DNA from: Petrosia ficiformis
Taxonomy: Eukaryota; Porifera; Demospongiae; Haplosclerida; Petrosiidae
Assembly (NCBI GenBank): GCA_947044365.1
Contig: OX345636.1
Location: 15,425,115-15,489,114, forward strand
Direction: 5' to 3'
DNA: 64,000 nucleotides
The notes under the pieces were generated by a model. That model had not been told where the DNA came from. It made no database searches and worked only from the letters and a program-made list of their open reading frames with translations. Of the stretch, positions 1 through 12,163 are shown piece after piece (positions within the stretch are counted from its first letter, which is position 1; each line of letters opens with the position of its first letter). The position numbers and the translations under genes are program-made.

Positions 1-159
1 ACACAATCATGCAACTACAAGGCAGAAGCAACCTCAATGAGTCTAAATTTAAAATATTTCCTAGAGGAGCATGCCCCCACTCCCTCAAGTAGCAGTGTGC
101 TTTACATGATCCATTGTTTCCCCTTTCCAACAAAAAACACTGTATCAAACCCTGTTGAC

Positions 160-283
160 ATATACATGTACAGTACAGTAAAACCACAAAAGTACATGTA
201 CATGTACATTTATATACATTTACATGTACAACATAGCCTACATGTAAATGTACAATGTACATGTATATGCATTTACATGTACA

Positions 284-316
<33 letters not shown>

Positions 317-350
317 ACATTTGAATGTGTGTGTGTTTGTGTGTATGTAT
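160..350. repeat. TACATGTA runs and (GT)n microsatellite
   Basis: Alternating TACATGTACATG runs pass into about 30 bp of pure GT near 290-318. The same palindromic runs recur across the first 9 kb (for example near 505-660, 1380-1410, 2755-2775, 3295-3315, 7200-7260 and 7610-7632). Confidence 0.9.
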
Positions 351-390
351 TTACACTGGAGTTGGTACATGTACTTGTAGTATCACTCAC

Positions 391-3300
391 TTGTCTTGAA
401 GACAGTCCAGTTCCTTCTGATGGAATTTGGGATCTCATATCATCAGCAATTTCTTTTATAGCTACAATTCCTTCACTAATTAAGAAAGAGAAAACAGATA
501 TAATTAGTAATTACATGTACATGTACATGTATATGTGGAGAAAAGTGTACATGTACATCTATCGCTTTGAATGTACATGTACACTTGTGAAATCTAAACA
601 CCTGCTTGTATATATACATGTACATGTATATATATGTGTACATGTACATGTACATGTACTTGTGTATATCATGCCATACTAGTTAAATGACATATATTAC
701 GGTTTGCTCAATTATTTTAAAATTATCATTAATTAGTCATTTTTCACAGGAATCCTACAACATTGTTAATCCAATAATGTTCATTCTCTCAATTTTGTTT
801 TGCTTCATAAACAAATGCCTAATAGTGAGAATAGCGTTCAGCAAGATTAGAATTAAAACCGGTTGTCATGGTTACTTCGTGCTTGTTTGAAGTAAGGTAA
901 AATACATGTACATAATGGTGTAATGAAGAATACAAAAATGTGAAACTAATTACATTTACTAGGATACATGTAGCTGGTATCAAAGGTACAAATGTCACCC
1001 TACACCAGGGATGGTTACACTACACTAAGACTTTTAATATGGGATGACATACTATACAAGTACATAACCCTGAGAAAATGGGTACACTTATGGGTCATGG
1101 TCTGTACCCAGCTTTATTAAAGGACGAGCTAAATGAATTAAAACAGATCATATTTTCTCCTCTTCCTGAAGTACTGGTCGAATGCTGCTGATTTCGAGGC
1201 AGTGTGGAAGAATTGTGCTGAAGCATGTACACTATATTAATTAATAATAATACTTTATCCACAGATGCACATACATGTACATATAATTATTAATATTACA
1301 TGTACATGTACACATGTACATTATATCACTGTACATGTACATCTACAAAAGTACAAAATTGTAATCTTATAATCATCAAGTGTACATGTACATGTATATG
1401 TACATTCGTGTACATGTACACACTATATAGGCTACATCCACAAATGAACATAATTATAATTATACAAATACTACATCTACAGAACATAATTAATTAATAA
1501 TATTAAATATTAATAAATAACACTTTTATATAATCATAATTTCAATATGTGTGTGGAAACTACACAATGTACAGCATATGTACGTGTATGTACATGTATA
1601 ACTAGTAGTGAATTTTAATGTTATGTACATTGTATGTACATGTACATGTATGTATACACATACAGTACATACATGTACAGTAATATAATCATACATGTAA
1701 TTTCAATAGGTACATGTGTGGAAAGTACACAATGTACAGCATACATGTACATGTGTATGTATAACTGGTAGTTAGTGAATTTTAATGTACATTGTATGTA
1801 TACAAACACACATGTGCATACACAATTATTACATTGTATATTATCAATTAGTCAGTATGTAATAATTATATGCTACAGTACATTGAATGATTACATGTAC
1901 AAGGTAATCAATTAATCAATTATAAATCCCAGCCCTAGATTATATATGAACATAGACCAGTCACATGTGCAATCTATAACTATAACCTAATGTCCTAATA
2001 TGGTAAATTGATGAAGTGATTATCACTGGTTCATTTGACAGAGTTACAAAGTGTTTTAATAGAGGTTGTTCACATCTTCTGTATATGTAATGGTGCGAGT
2101 TTATATTGGTTGCCCTGGTAACCACAGCACTGAGAAACTTGTGTAGGATGATGATATGGACAGAGATGTGTCCAACAGACTGTGAAAATCAGTGTTGTTT
2201 TAGTATAACAATAACAAACACTTTTAATAATACATCAATAAAGAGTCACCGTACAGTACATGTATAGTACATGTAACTGCTCAGTAGTTTCATTTCTACA
2301 CTACAGTAGTTTAACAGTACATGTTCATTGTAGTTTTGACAGTAATTGGTGTACTTGTCATGGTTGTCAATTCAATAGTAGTTCTACTGTCAGTAATTAG
2401 TGCCTCGCTATTGTGGTAGTAGTGAGACAGTAATTACTGACAGTAGAACTAAGATACACGTAATTACTGTTACTGTATGGTGACTTTTTATTGACATATA
2501 CTGTATGTGTTGTTATAGTATACAAAATTTAGCTATAGTAACAGTTATTATCTAATACTCCTGAAAGGGTTGATAGTATGAAACCTAAAATAACGTAGCA
2601 CACTAACTATAAACAAAAAATTATCCAAGAAAGGTTTAATTGTGACATAGAAATTAAAAGAAAATTCAAAGGTTAACCCAAGATTAGAGAGCACCAAAAT
2701 ATCTATAATTAAAATAAAGGTGTGTAGAAATGTACATTGTAAATTGGTGGGGTTGTACATGTACATGTACATGTACCTACTCATACGTGTCAACATACAT
2801 GTACACACCTGAAGACTTGTATGTACATGTACATGTAGCTGCAGGGGGGGGGGGTTAGGTGGGTATAGGGGCTGGTGTAAACCATGGAAACTGATACCTT
2901 TTAACAAATAAATGGTATTAGAATATACATGTACATGTACAGTGTACATGTAGCACATTGATTTTGTATTCTACATGTACATGTACGTATATGCTTTAAC
3001 GACATGACTTCTTAGTAGTTCCTACATTTATACAGTACATGTAATACTGGGAGGGGAAATGCCCTTACATATTTGATATGGGTGTCAGCTCCCCTCCCTC
3101 TCCCACAGCGTATTTTCACAGGTTATAATATGACTAATTTGTTATATACACACATGTACATGTACATGTATAAGTTTATGCACCGCTAACACATGATTGA
3201 GTTACACATAAACCGATTAACCTAGACTGACACGTTTCCAAGAAAAACATATTTGGGAAAACTATAATAAACTTACAATCTTTTACTTATCGAAGTACAT

Positions 3301-6300
3301 GTACATGTACATGTATCTTGGTAAAGTCACATTCACAATGACTCAAACTTAGGATGTGTTGCCTTTATATGTAATATAGTGTATAGTTTAATGTCATAAG
3401 GTTAATACATTATTATACTGTAACTCAATAATGAAGTAATGGATTGAAATTTGGCATACACAAAGAAGGGCAGGAAGGATGATTACATGTATATCAAAAC
3501 TGTGCTGGTAAAATGATTGTTGGTCATTCCAAACTAAAATTATGAACATGTTTCTGAGGAAAAGGTGAATGTGAATGACTTTTAGTTAACTGAAACATAT
3601 ACACTATTGATCAATTCCCATATACATGTACATGTATTTCAAGTTAATAGGTACCATATCGTGTGATTTACTACATTATTATAATTTTCAGTAACTAGAT
3701 CATGTGTTTGATTGGCTACTTTGCATATTGCGTAAGAGTTTCAAATAACATGGTATACATGTACATGTACAGTATACATGTACATGTATACATGTCAATA
3801 AAAGACACCATACAGTATATAGTAACTGTTACTATACTGTATAGTGAATTTTTATTTACACACACTATATACGTATGTATATTAATGTTTTTGATATGTT
3901 TTGAAGCATGGGTAGTATGTGCACCGTTTGGAATATATTTACAAAGAATTAATGCTGTTAGTGACAATATAATCATAATTACCTGTGCCATCTGGCCAAT
4001 AGAGAATTGTGCAGTGCCAAACAAGAAGTTCTTTGGGCCAATATAAAACACTAATACATATTACTATGAAATAAATTTCCAAGAATTACACATGTACATG
4101 TATTATCATTCCCTATAATAGACTATGTATCAATCATTGTTGATGGCACTAGTGTTTCTACCTTTCTGTGTACTTGAAAACTGGGGGCTGAAGAAGTAAT
4201 TGTAACTGCAGTCTAAGTGCACAGAAACTGAAGTACTCCTTCAAGGTTCTAAATGATGACCTCCTCATGTCTGAACTCTGAACTCAATAACTTGTTAAAG
4301 ATCTTTGCATTATCTTTATACTGTTTCTCTGCTATATACAATAGTTACATGTATTAGTACTAGTTGCAGTTACATGTATTAGTACTAGTTGCAGTTACAT
4401 GTATTAGTACTAGTTGCAGTTACATGTATTAGTACTAGTTGCAGTTACATGTATTAGTACTAGTTGCAGTTACATGTATTAGTACTAGTTGCAGTTACAT
4501 GTATTAGTACTAGTTGCAGTTACATGTATTAGTACTAGTTGCAGTTACATGTATTAGTACTAGTTGCAGTTACATGTATTAGTACTGGTTGCAGTTACAT
4601 GTATTAGTACTAGTTGCAGTTACATGTATTAGTACTAGTTGCAGTTACATGTATTAGTACTAGTTGCAGTTACATGTATTAGTACTAGTTGCAGTTACAT
4701 GTATTAGTACTAGTTGCAGTTACATGTATTAGTACTGGTTGCAGTTACATGTATTAGTACTGGTTGCAGTTACATGTATTAGTACTAGTTGCAGTTACAT
4801 GTATTAGTACTGGTTGCAGTTACATGTATTAGTACTAGTTGCAGTTACATGTATTAGTACTAGTTGCAGTTACATGTATTAGTACTAGTTGCAGTTACAT
4901 GTATTAGTACTAGTTGCAGTTACATGTATTAGTACTAGTTGCAGTTACATGTATTAGTACTGGTTGCAGTTACATGTATTAGTACTGGTTGCAGTTACAT
5001 GTATTAGTACTAGTTGCAGTTACATGTATTAGTACTGGTTGCAGTTACATGTATTAGTACTAGTTGCAGTTACATGTATTAGTACTAGTTGCAGTTTTAC
5101 ATTCTTCCTGAGTCATCCTGCTGGTCTGTAGCTCAAGTGCATGTTCTTTTACGTACCATGTCCATTGACCGAGCGCCCCGGAATGACACGACTATCTTAA
5201 CTACATATACAATGCATACTTGCATAAATGACACAAACATATACATGTACATGTACATACATGTATATATATATACATATAGGTTCAACCCCGTGGAAAG
5301 TAAATATAGGGATGGCCATTAAAAAATCAATACAGATGTCTCTGATCTTTGTTGATTTTTTTTTCCTTCCTGTGGTTGGTGATATAATTCTTTATGTGTA
5401 AGTACAATAAACAGAACACATTCATCATTATACATGTATATGTAAATTTTGTAGAAACATAACCACAGGAAGCAAAATTTTAAAATTCAAAAAAACTCGT
5501 TCTCAATCATCTCAAATATTGTTACCACAATTTCACACAAACAGTACTAAAGAGTCTGGCACTAATGTGCTTCTTCCTTATATGGTCAATAGAATTTGTA
5601 GCACAAAGCCAGACTAGAAAAGTCAGCTGTTTATAATTGCGTTAGGTTAATAAACTAAAGTTTGTTCATAATCAGTATAACCTCAAAAGTTAGGACTTTA
5701 TATGTAATATTGTGTATAGTTTAATGTTATAAGGTTAATACATGATTATACTGTAACTCAATAACTTATATGTAATATGGTGTATAGTTTAATGTCATAA
5801 AGTTAATACATGATTATACTGAAATATAATGTACACAAAAAAATATTGGGAAATATAATTATATGAAAATGGTGCAGGTAAAGAGACTGTTGTTCCTTTC
5901 AAAATAAAGCTATGAATATTTTGTTCTGTCAAGGTAAATGTCAGACTTTACTTAAGACTATTATGTAATTACATTTACAGTACATGCACATATACATGTA
6001 CTTCTGTATCATTTCGTTTTACAAATTAAATTACAATAGCTTAAAATCATGCTAAGTACATACATGTACATGAACATGTATATCTCCTCTGGTTTAAGTC
6101 TATATGCTGAGCTACTGTATATATACATACATGTACATGTACAATGTACAATGTACATGTATGTCTTCTCTGGTTTAATTTAAGTTCATTAGCAGTATGA
6201 GGTGTTAAATTAACAGACCAGTCTGTCAATGACTGTCATTGTGTACAAAAACTTAGTTTGGCCTGTGAAATGTCTGTAAGGTTGGAGTGTTGGAGTATTA

Positions 6301-8701
6301 TCCATTCAAACATTCACATTTACAAGTTATCAATAATAGTAATTATTGTATAATTATCATGAACTGATGAGGCTATTGCTCAACAAACTCTCGAGTATGA
6401 TATGAAACAGCAACACAGATAAATTGGAGGTACATGTACATGTATGGTGATAATTAAATTAATTGTGTACATGTACATGTACATGTAGTACTGTACATGT
6501 GTGTAATAATTCTGATATAGTGTACATGTCAAGACAGTGAAACCTCTCTATTGAGGACACCCTGAAATGAGGACACCCCTGTATTAAGGACACTTACAAA
6601 TGTCCCAAACTGTGCTTTATAATATAAATTCACCCCTGAAATGAAAACACCTCTGTAATCAGGACACTAATATTTGTCCCAATGCTGTCAGCAATAGAGG
6701 GGTTCCCCTGTTATAGAACTTAATCATTTTATATAGGTTCCACAGTGTTCTGCCCATACTGGTCGACACTGGTTAGAAATAACCACCACTCAGTATGAAT
6801 TAACCACCTCTCAGATATACACGTGTATAGTAAGCTAAGACAGAATGAAATATAAGCTTAATAAACAGCACTAAATGCACTAAATGCAATGTAGAATCCA
6901 ACCACCACTCTAAATATCTGGGCAGAAAACAATGCCATTCATGGGAGACGACCAACCATTTATTGAAACATGACTCCTGTTCTCATCTATATAATTTTAA
7001 GTGATACATTTCTTTGCCTTATTCTAACTGAATAATGTGTACTTGTTGACAAGGTGATACATACATAATGTAAACTATATCTAATTAATCACAACTATGT
7101 ATGTAACTATGGACATCAATCTTACTTAATTAACAGCTAGTGTATACATTCAGTATGCATGTACATGCATGTGTACATGTACATTCAGTATGACTATAGT
7201 TCATGTACATGTACATTGTACATGTACATTCAGTATGTATGTACATGTACATTTATAGTACATGTACAGTGTACATTCAATAGTGAACATGCCTATACAT
7301 GCCTATATACATGTACAATCATACATGTACATGTCCAGTTATATGCACAACAAACATTACACATGCAGTACATGTACAGTGTACATTCAATAGTCAACAT
7401 GCCTATACATGCCTATATACATGTACAATCATACATGTACATGTCCAGTTATATGCACAACAAACATTACACATGCAGTACATGTACAGTGTACACACTC
7501 ACACAAAACAACAGTGTGTAACTATGCATGTACATACATGTACATGTACATATACACACACAATATACTGTACTAGCACGACACTTACATACATGTATAA
7601 TCTACATGTATGTACATGTACATGTACATGTAATGTGGTGCATATATTACATAGTCAACATGACTGGAAATCAGTTGAGATTCTGCAATTGATTAAAATC
7701 AGTGGAAGTAATTAGGCCAATTAAGTCAATTAATGCAGGAAACCCTCTCTCATTTGATGATCAAATTTGCTTCCTGTCAGTTCCATATTGTACATCATTT
7801 GAAAAGTATCTCTTTTGGAATAATTAGCACAATCATTTTCACAGACTTACAATTGATAATCTGAACAATTTTCAATGTCGGTTGATTAGTCGATTAATTG
7901 ATTAATCATCCCTGCCCTAATAAGTGTTATGTGTTATGTGTGTGTATACAGTATATTTACATGTGTAGTGCTGATAGTATATACACGTGTGTATTTCTGT
8001 TGAAACCTTGTTGTTTCCAATGCTGCAGGAGCAGTATTATCTCCATGCAAATCGCTTTTATAAAGATTATATATACACTGTACATGTACATGTAATATAC
8101 ATGTACAGTGTTGATGAATTAATGTACATGTATATACACTGTACATGTACATGTAATATACATGTACAGTACTAATGTATAAACTATACATGTACATATA
8201 ATATACAATACTATGTGTATACACTGTATGTATGTATGTATATGTACAAACATCCAAACAGTAGGTAAGTGAAACTACAAGCCAGTACAAGGTGGTGCTA
8301 TTACAATCACATTTAGCTGACATGCAGAGTTCAACAGTCCTTTTAAACACTACAATACTATGTATGTCCCAAGGTCAATTGGAATTACAAGCAAACAAAT
8401 AATATTATACAACAAATTCAAAGGTGCTTATTTCATAGTCCATTAACTTCATAATTGTAGAATTATAAACTGTAGTTTTCTTCTTGGCTTACAGCAAACA
8501 CAATCAAGAGATGTTATTTCAGAAATATATGCTTGCATACAACTTCAACATGTACAATGTACAATGTACAATGTAGAGTTCAGATAAATCAAAGCAATTA
8601 AAACAAATTAGATAAGCTTTGATGTAGTGAAAAGCAATCACAATCAAATACCAAACAAGATATGTAAAATGAATTCCTGTGCATAGAGAAATTGATTGTG
8701 C

Positions 8702-8737
<36 letters not shown>

Positions 8738-9354
8738 ACATACATGTACATGTATGTGTGTGTTAGTTTGAGACAAGTACCAACTATTATTATATGCATA
8801 CGTGTACAGAATACAATGGCTTAATGCAGAATAATATTGTATACAAATATACATGTAGTATTATACATAATATCTAGTACAGTATAATCATCTAATTATA
8901 CATACATGTATTATATGTGTATATACATGTACACCTTTAAAATATATGAAGATATATAAATATATACCTTAAACCTTGTAGTAGAGAATCAAGTATAGCT
9001 TTAGTTCGGGTTGGTCTTGCTGCATTTCTTCTGGTACTTCGAAATGATAAAAGACTGCCTTTTCTTGGGCGACTAGTCGTTGCAAATTTTGCTGAAGAGA
9101 ATGTTTTATTTCCTCTCCTATTTGTAAAAGATGGTGAAGCACTACCACCTATTGTGGAAGATGATACTCTGCTTGAAATACCCATGGATTTAGGCTACAG
9201 AAATTGGAAAGAAACAGCTGTGTGTAAATCATGTTTATATTGATAATCTAATTAATTCTTGAGGTAAACCAAATTAGTTTCTTGGACATTTGCTTCTTGA
9301 AGTTTTATCAGAACAGTTGAGGGACACTATGTTTTATACACTTACCGAATCCAT
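391..9354 (-). CDS. Unrecognised protein, 5' exons (partial gene)
   Basis: I do not recognise this protein. Three exons on the minus strand join in phase. Exon 1 (9354-9346) is ATG plus two codons (M-D-S) ending at a GTAAG donor. Exon 2 (9194-8968) follows a pyrimidine-rich acceptor; it encodes a Ser/Thr/Arg-rich basic stretch and ends with the start of a helix (ILDSLLQGL). Exon 3 (475-391) follows a TTTCTTAATTAG acceptor, continues with EGIVAIKEIADDM and ends at GTGAGT. Exon 2 leaves two bases (AG) and exon 3 supplies one (T), so the joined codon is Ser and the helix runs on. The gene then leaves the window. Its start faces the receptor gene on the other strand. The 8.5 kb intron is inferred and further small exons inside it are possible. 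A basic disordered N-terminus before a helix would fit a cytoskeletal or adaptor protein, but that is a guess. Confidence 0.55.
4343..5096. repeat. 25-bp satellite, about 30 copies
   Basis: A head-to-tail array of a 25-bp unit (AGTTACATGTATTAGTACTAGTTGC; 754 bp, about 30.2 units). Copies are nearly identical. The main variant is A or G in the TACTAGT/TACTGGT segment. Each unit carries two palindromes, TACATGTA and, in most copies, TAGTACTA overlapping ACTAGT. Confidence 0.97.
5097..5325. mobile_element. MITE family A, truncated copy
   Basis: Matches by eye the elements at 56370-56724 and 61810-62494: CTGCTGGTCTGTAG, then GACCGAGCGCCCCGGAATGA, then a CGTATACAACGCATACTCGCG-like segment, ending GTGGAAAG...ATAGGGATGGCC. 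One end is replaced by the adjoining 25-bp satellite. Confidence 0.75.
5699..5825. repeat. Dispersed repeat, two tandem copies
   Basis: TATATGTAATATxGTGTATAGTTTAATG, then AAGGTTAATACATGATTATACTG, occurs twice in a row. Further copies lie near 3366-3450 and 17160-17400. The copy at 17160-17400 carries an inserted element, so these copies serve as its empty-site comparison. Confidence 0.8.
7258..7490. repeat. 110-bp tandem duplication
   Basis: The block beginning GTACATTCAATAGT is repeated with a period of exactly 110 bp (7271 and 7381), almost without differences. Confidence 0.9.
7662..7919. mobile_element. MITE family B copy
   Basis: Reverse-complement relative of the element at 62166-62450. 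It shares the GATTAGTCGATTAATTGATTAATC end and the inner GGAAGTAATTAGGCCAATTAAGTCAATTAATGCAGGAAA region. The end reads CATCCCTGCCCTA. Confidence 0.8.
8704..8736. repeat. (GT)n microsatellite
   Basis: An almost pure GT dinucleotide run of about 32 bp. Confidence 0.9.
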
Positions 9355-10012
9355 ACCGATTTTTAGATGAGCAACCTTCTCACTTCTATCAGAAGAGGAG
9401 TAGAATGGTGCAGTTGTTCGTCTTAAATATCAACAGCTGGTCAGTAACTCAGAATAATAAAGAAATTCACACGCCAATACTCCAACTCTCCAACATGAAT
9501 CTGTTTATCTCATTAGCGTAGAAGTCTTTTCGTTCGTATGAACACTCACTGGGCGAGACTCTAAATTTTTGGTCTGCTATCAAGCTTCACTGCTCTATAA
9601 ACAGGTATATAAGTATAACACTACTTTACTATGACACTAGAAACCACTAACACGGTCCAACAGACTACGCCCCCTCTTATTGAAACATTCTCAACATTCT
9701 TTTGTGGACAGTTCATGTATATATCATGTAATACAAACAGGTTTTGTTTGTAATTCAATTTTACATGAATCTTGTATTCATAATGTAATCATCATGTATT
9801 TTTATAAGTGGACTTGTACACTAAGTAATCAAAAATTCCCAAATTCATTTATTAATCCATGACAAACATAGCTAATTGAAATTCTATTTTAAATTGCTTT
9901 TAATTAACAATGTTCATAGTAATTAAAATTAAGAATAATGTTGATTATAATTATATAAACAATACAGTATTTTCCTCGTTATTATTTGCTATTCTTGTTT
10001 ATCTCATTTCAG
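9355..10012. promoter_or_regulatory. Divergent promoter interval
   Basis: About 660 bp separate the first codon of the minus-strand gene (9354) from the first coding exon of the receptor (starting 10013). At least one 5' untranslated exon of the receptor probably lies here, because its first coding exon begins right after a strong acceptor. No TATA box or known operator could be singled out. A shared promoter is inferred from layout only. Confidence 0.4.
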
Positions 10013-10014
10013 AA

Positions 10015-12163
10015 ATGATTTCCAATAAACATTATTCCCGACAAGTAAACTCTGTTTGTTTATTCATAGGAGTGGTTTCACTGTTGCTAAGCAACATACA
10101 AACATCATTTGCATCTTGTATTAACACCTCTACCCCATCAATAGTACCATTACAAGGAGGAACAATACTCTTCATAACAGGTGAAGGGTTCGAATCAGGT
10201 AGTCCAGAATGTCAGTTAATACTAAGTGGTGGTGTTATAGCTATTGATGAAAATACTATTCATAATGATACACATATGACATGTACATTGCCAAGTATTC
10301 CCGATTCATACATACCAGTTATCATTGACGATGACTATGTTGTTGAATTACATTTAACTGGGATATCGAATTTTGTTTATCTGACCTTCTTTGACTTGCA
10401 AGAAGTCATCATTACTCATATTTCCCCCAATTGGACCTATATCAGTACTGAAACTAATATTATAATACATGGCGTTGGTTTGATTAATTCGTCTGAAATT
10501 ACATGCCATTCTGTACTCTTTGACGTCCCAGCCACATTTGTAAATACAAGCTTTCTAATGTGTCTGTTGCCTGTGTATCCAATTACTACTCAAATTATGA
10601 TTAATGTCTATATCACTGGTCAGGCGTCATCTGAAATACAAACAATAGCAGCAAATTCAACTGTATTTACTTATTTTGCAACACCACCAAATGTCATTGG
10701 AGCTCATTTTAACCCTTCTTATGCTTTTATATTATTGGAATTTGACCGTGAAGTTGAAATTGGTGGTGAGAATGATTACAATACATCAATAGATCTTGCA
10801 TGTGAATTTGTATTTACCTCTGAGGTTATCAATGTATTTTTAGGAGGGCCTGAGACAAAATGCTTTTGGCATAACTCTCAACAGAGACAGGTTGTCATTG
10901 AATTAACTGATAACTCAAATATATTACCAAACATGTCTTTGTCTCTGAAAGACAGAAGCATTCGCACTCGTTATGTCACCTTCTCTAAGCACACTAGTGG
11001 CAACATTGTAGTGCAAGCAGACACACAAGTCTTATATCCTAATGCAGTAATAGAAGGAGCTCAGTATATTCCCTATTGTGGTAATATTTCTCTGAATGCA
11101 GAAAAATCACAATATGGTGGCTCACAGCCTTTATTGTACCTATGGAACATTACTGACAACTCTGAAATAACAACCAGTGGATCTGGAGAGAATGCAGAAA
11201 ATGAACTTATACCTGATATACCAGACATACAAGAACATCTCTCTGGATATTTCACCACAAACCCATATCTGGTATTACCTACTGATTTATTCTATGAGGG
11301 GATTACATATAACATTTCTCTTACAGTTATGAACTTTTTAGGCCTAACCGATGTTGAACAAGCATCGCTTACTAAGCTTACATATCCGACCCCTATTGTG
11401 TGGATTATAGGAAGCAGTGAGCGAACAATTAATCCTAATTCTTCTCTTCTTGTTCAAGGCAGAGCTGAGGTTTCAGGATGTGATGGACTGGAGCCGCGAT
11501 TTACCTTCAATTGGGTCCTAAGTGAGAATAATATGATTGTAGCAATGAATAATGTGTACATAAATGGTCCTAGTATTCATATACCTGCGAACACTTTGTT
11601 AGAAAGCAAAACATATCACATCACACTGCAGGTTTCTGTAGGAGGACAAACTGGCAATGCAAACCTAACAATTCATACAGTAACTGCTTCTATTGAAGCA
11701 ATCATATATGGTGGGCATTTAGTAACTTATGGCATTGATGACAATATAATTTTAGATGCTACTACCTCTCCTGGCCTAACAAAAGCAATTAAAGAAAGTG
11801 ATTCCTTTGTAGTGATCTGGAACTGTTCCAAAATAGAAGCCAATGATGTGGTAGGACTCCCTTGCATTGATCTTCATAGTGAAGAAGAATTACACATTAC
11901 TAGCGATTTGAGAACATACATTGCATCATATAGTCTATCTCCTGATCTATATACAATATCATTACATTTATATTATGATGCCAAAGAAGTCTCGAGTGCA
12001 ATTCAAGTAATACGCGTAAAAGACGATACTGGGGGACCTATAGTTTTCCTGAAACTGCCATCAAATAGCAATCATTTACAAGTACAGAGAACATTAATTA
12101 TTGATGGACTTGTACAGTCTGACCTTGAAGGATTAGTAACATGGAGTACTGTTTATAAACCAG
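10015..12163 (+). CDS. Receptor exon 1: signal peptide, IPT/TIG domains, REJ start
   Basis: Encodes residues 1-716 plus one base. The signal peptide has a hydrophobic core CLFIGVVSLLL. The IPT/TIG modules show the usual 'PxxGGTxLxITGEGF' and 'ISPNWTYISTETNIIIHGVG' patterns with paired cysteines. From about residue 339 (VLYPNAVIEGAQYIPYCG) the sequence follows the REJ pattern, including SQYGGSQPLLYLWNI and repeated PTPIVWI/SSLLVQGRAEVSGC units. It has many N-x-S/T sites. The donor is CCAG|GTGAGT. Confidence 0.9.

Larger units (their letters stand above)
476..8967. other. Repeat-filled intron candidate
   Basis: No convincing coding segment was found here beyond the flanking exons. The sequence is dominated by the palindrome TACATGTA in runs and singly, short AT-rich unique pieces, a 25-bp satellite, a two-copy 110-bp tandem repeat, GT microsatellites and MITE relics. 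Open frames here mostly translate the microsatellites (Tyr/Met/Cys/Val/His/Thr-rich) and are not genes. Confidence 0.6.

Noticed and set aside
820..885. Short minus-strand reading HEVTMTTGFNSNLAERYSHY-stop after an acceptor-like site
   Set aside because: It would be a terminal exon inside the inferred intron; too short and unsupported to call.
2110..2128. X-box-like GTTGCCCTGGTAAC (RFX site)
   Set aside because: The sequence fits the motif, but similar GTTACCATGG blocks belong to dispersed repeats here and no promoter lies nearby.
3985..4067. Possible minus-strand exon reading FYIGPKNFLFGTAQFSIGQM
   Set aside because: Two frames look equally protein-like and the acceptor is ambiguous; no link to neighbouring exons could be proved.
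4171..4221. Possible 51-nt minus-strand exon between a CTTAG acceptor and GTAGAA donor
   Set aside because: All three frames are open, so coding cannot be shown, and flanking exons already join in phase without it.
9910..10014. Upstream in-frame start of the receptor at 9910
   Set aside because: A strong TTTATCTCATTTCAG acceptor ends at 10012, so this stretch is probably intron; the ATG at 10015 gives a normal signal peptide.
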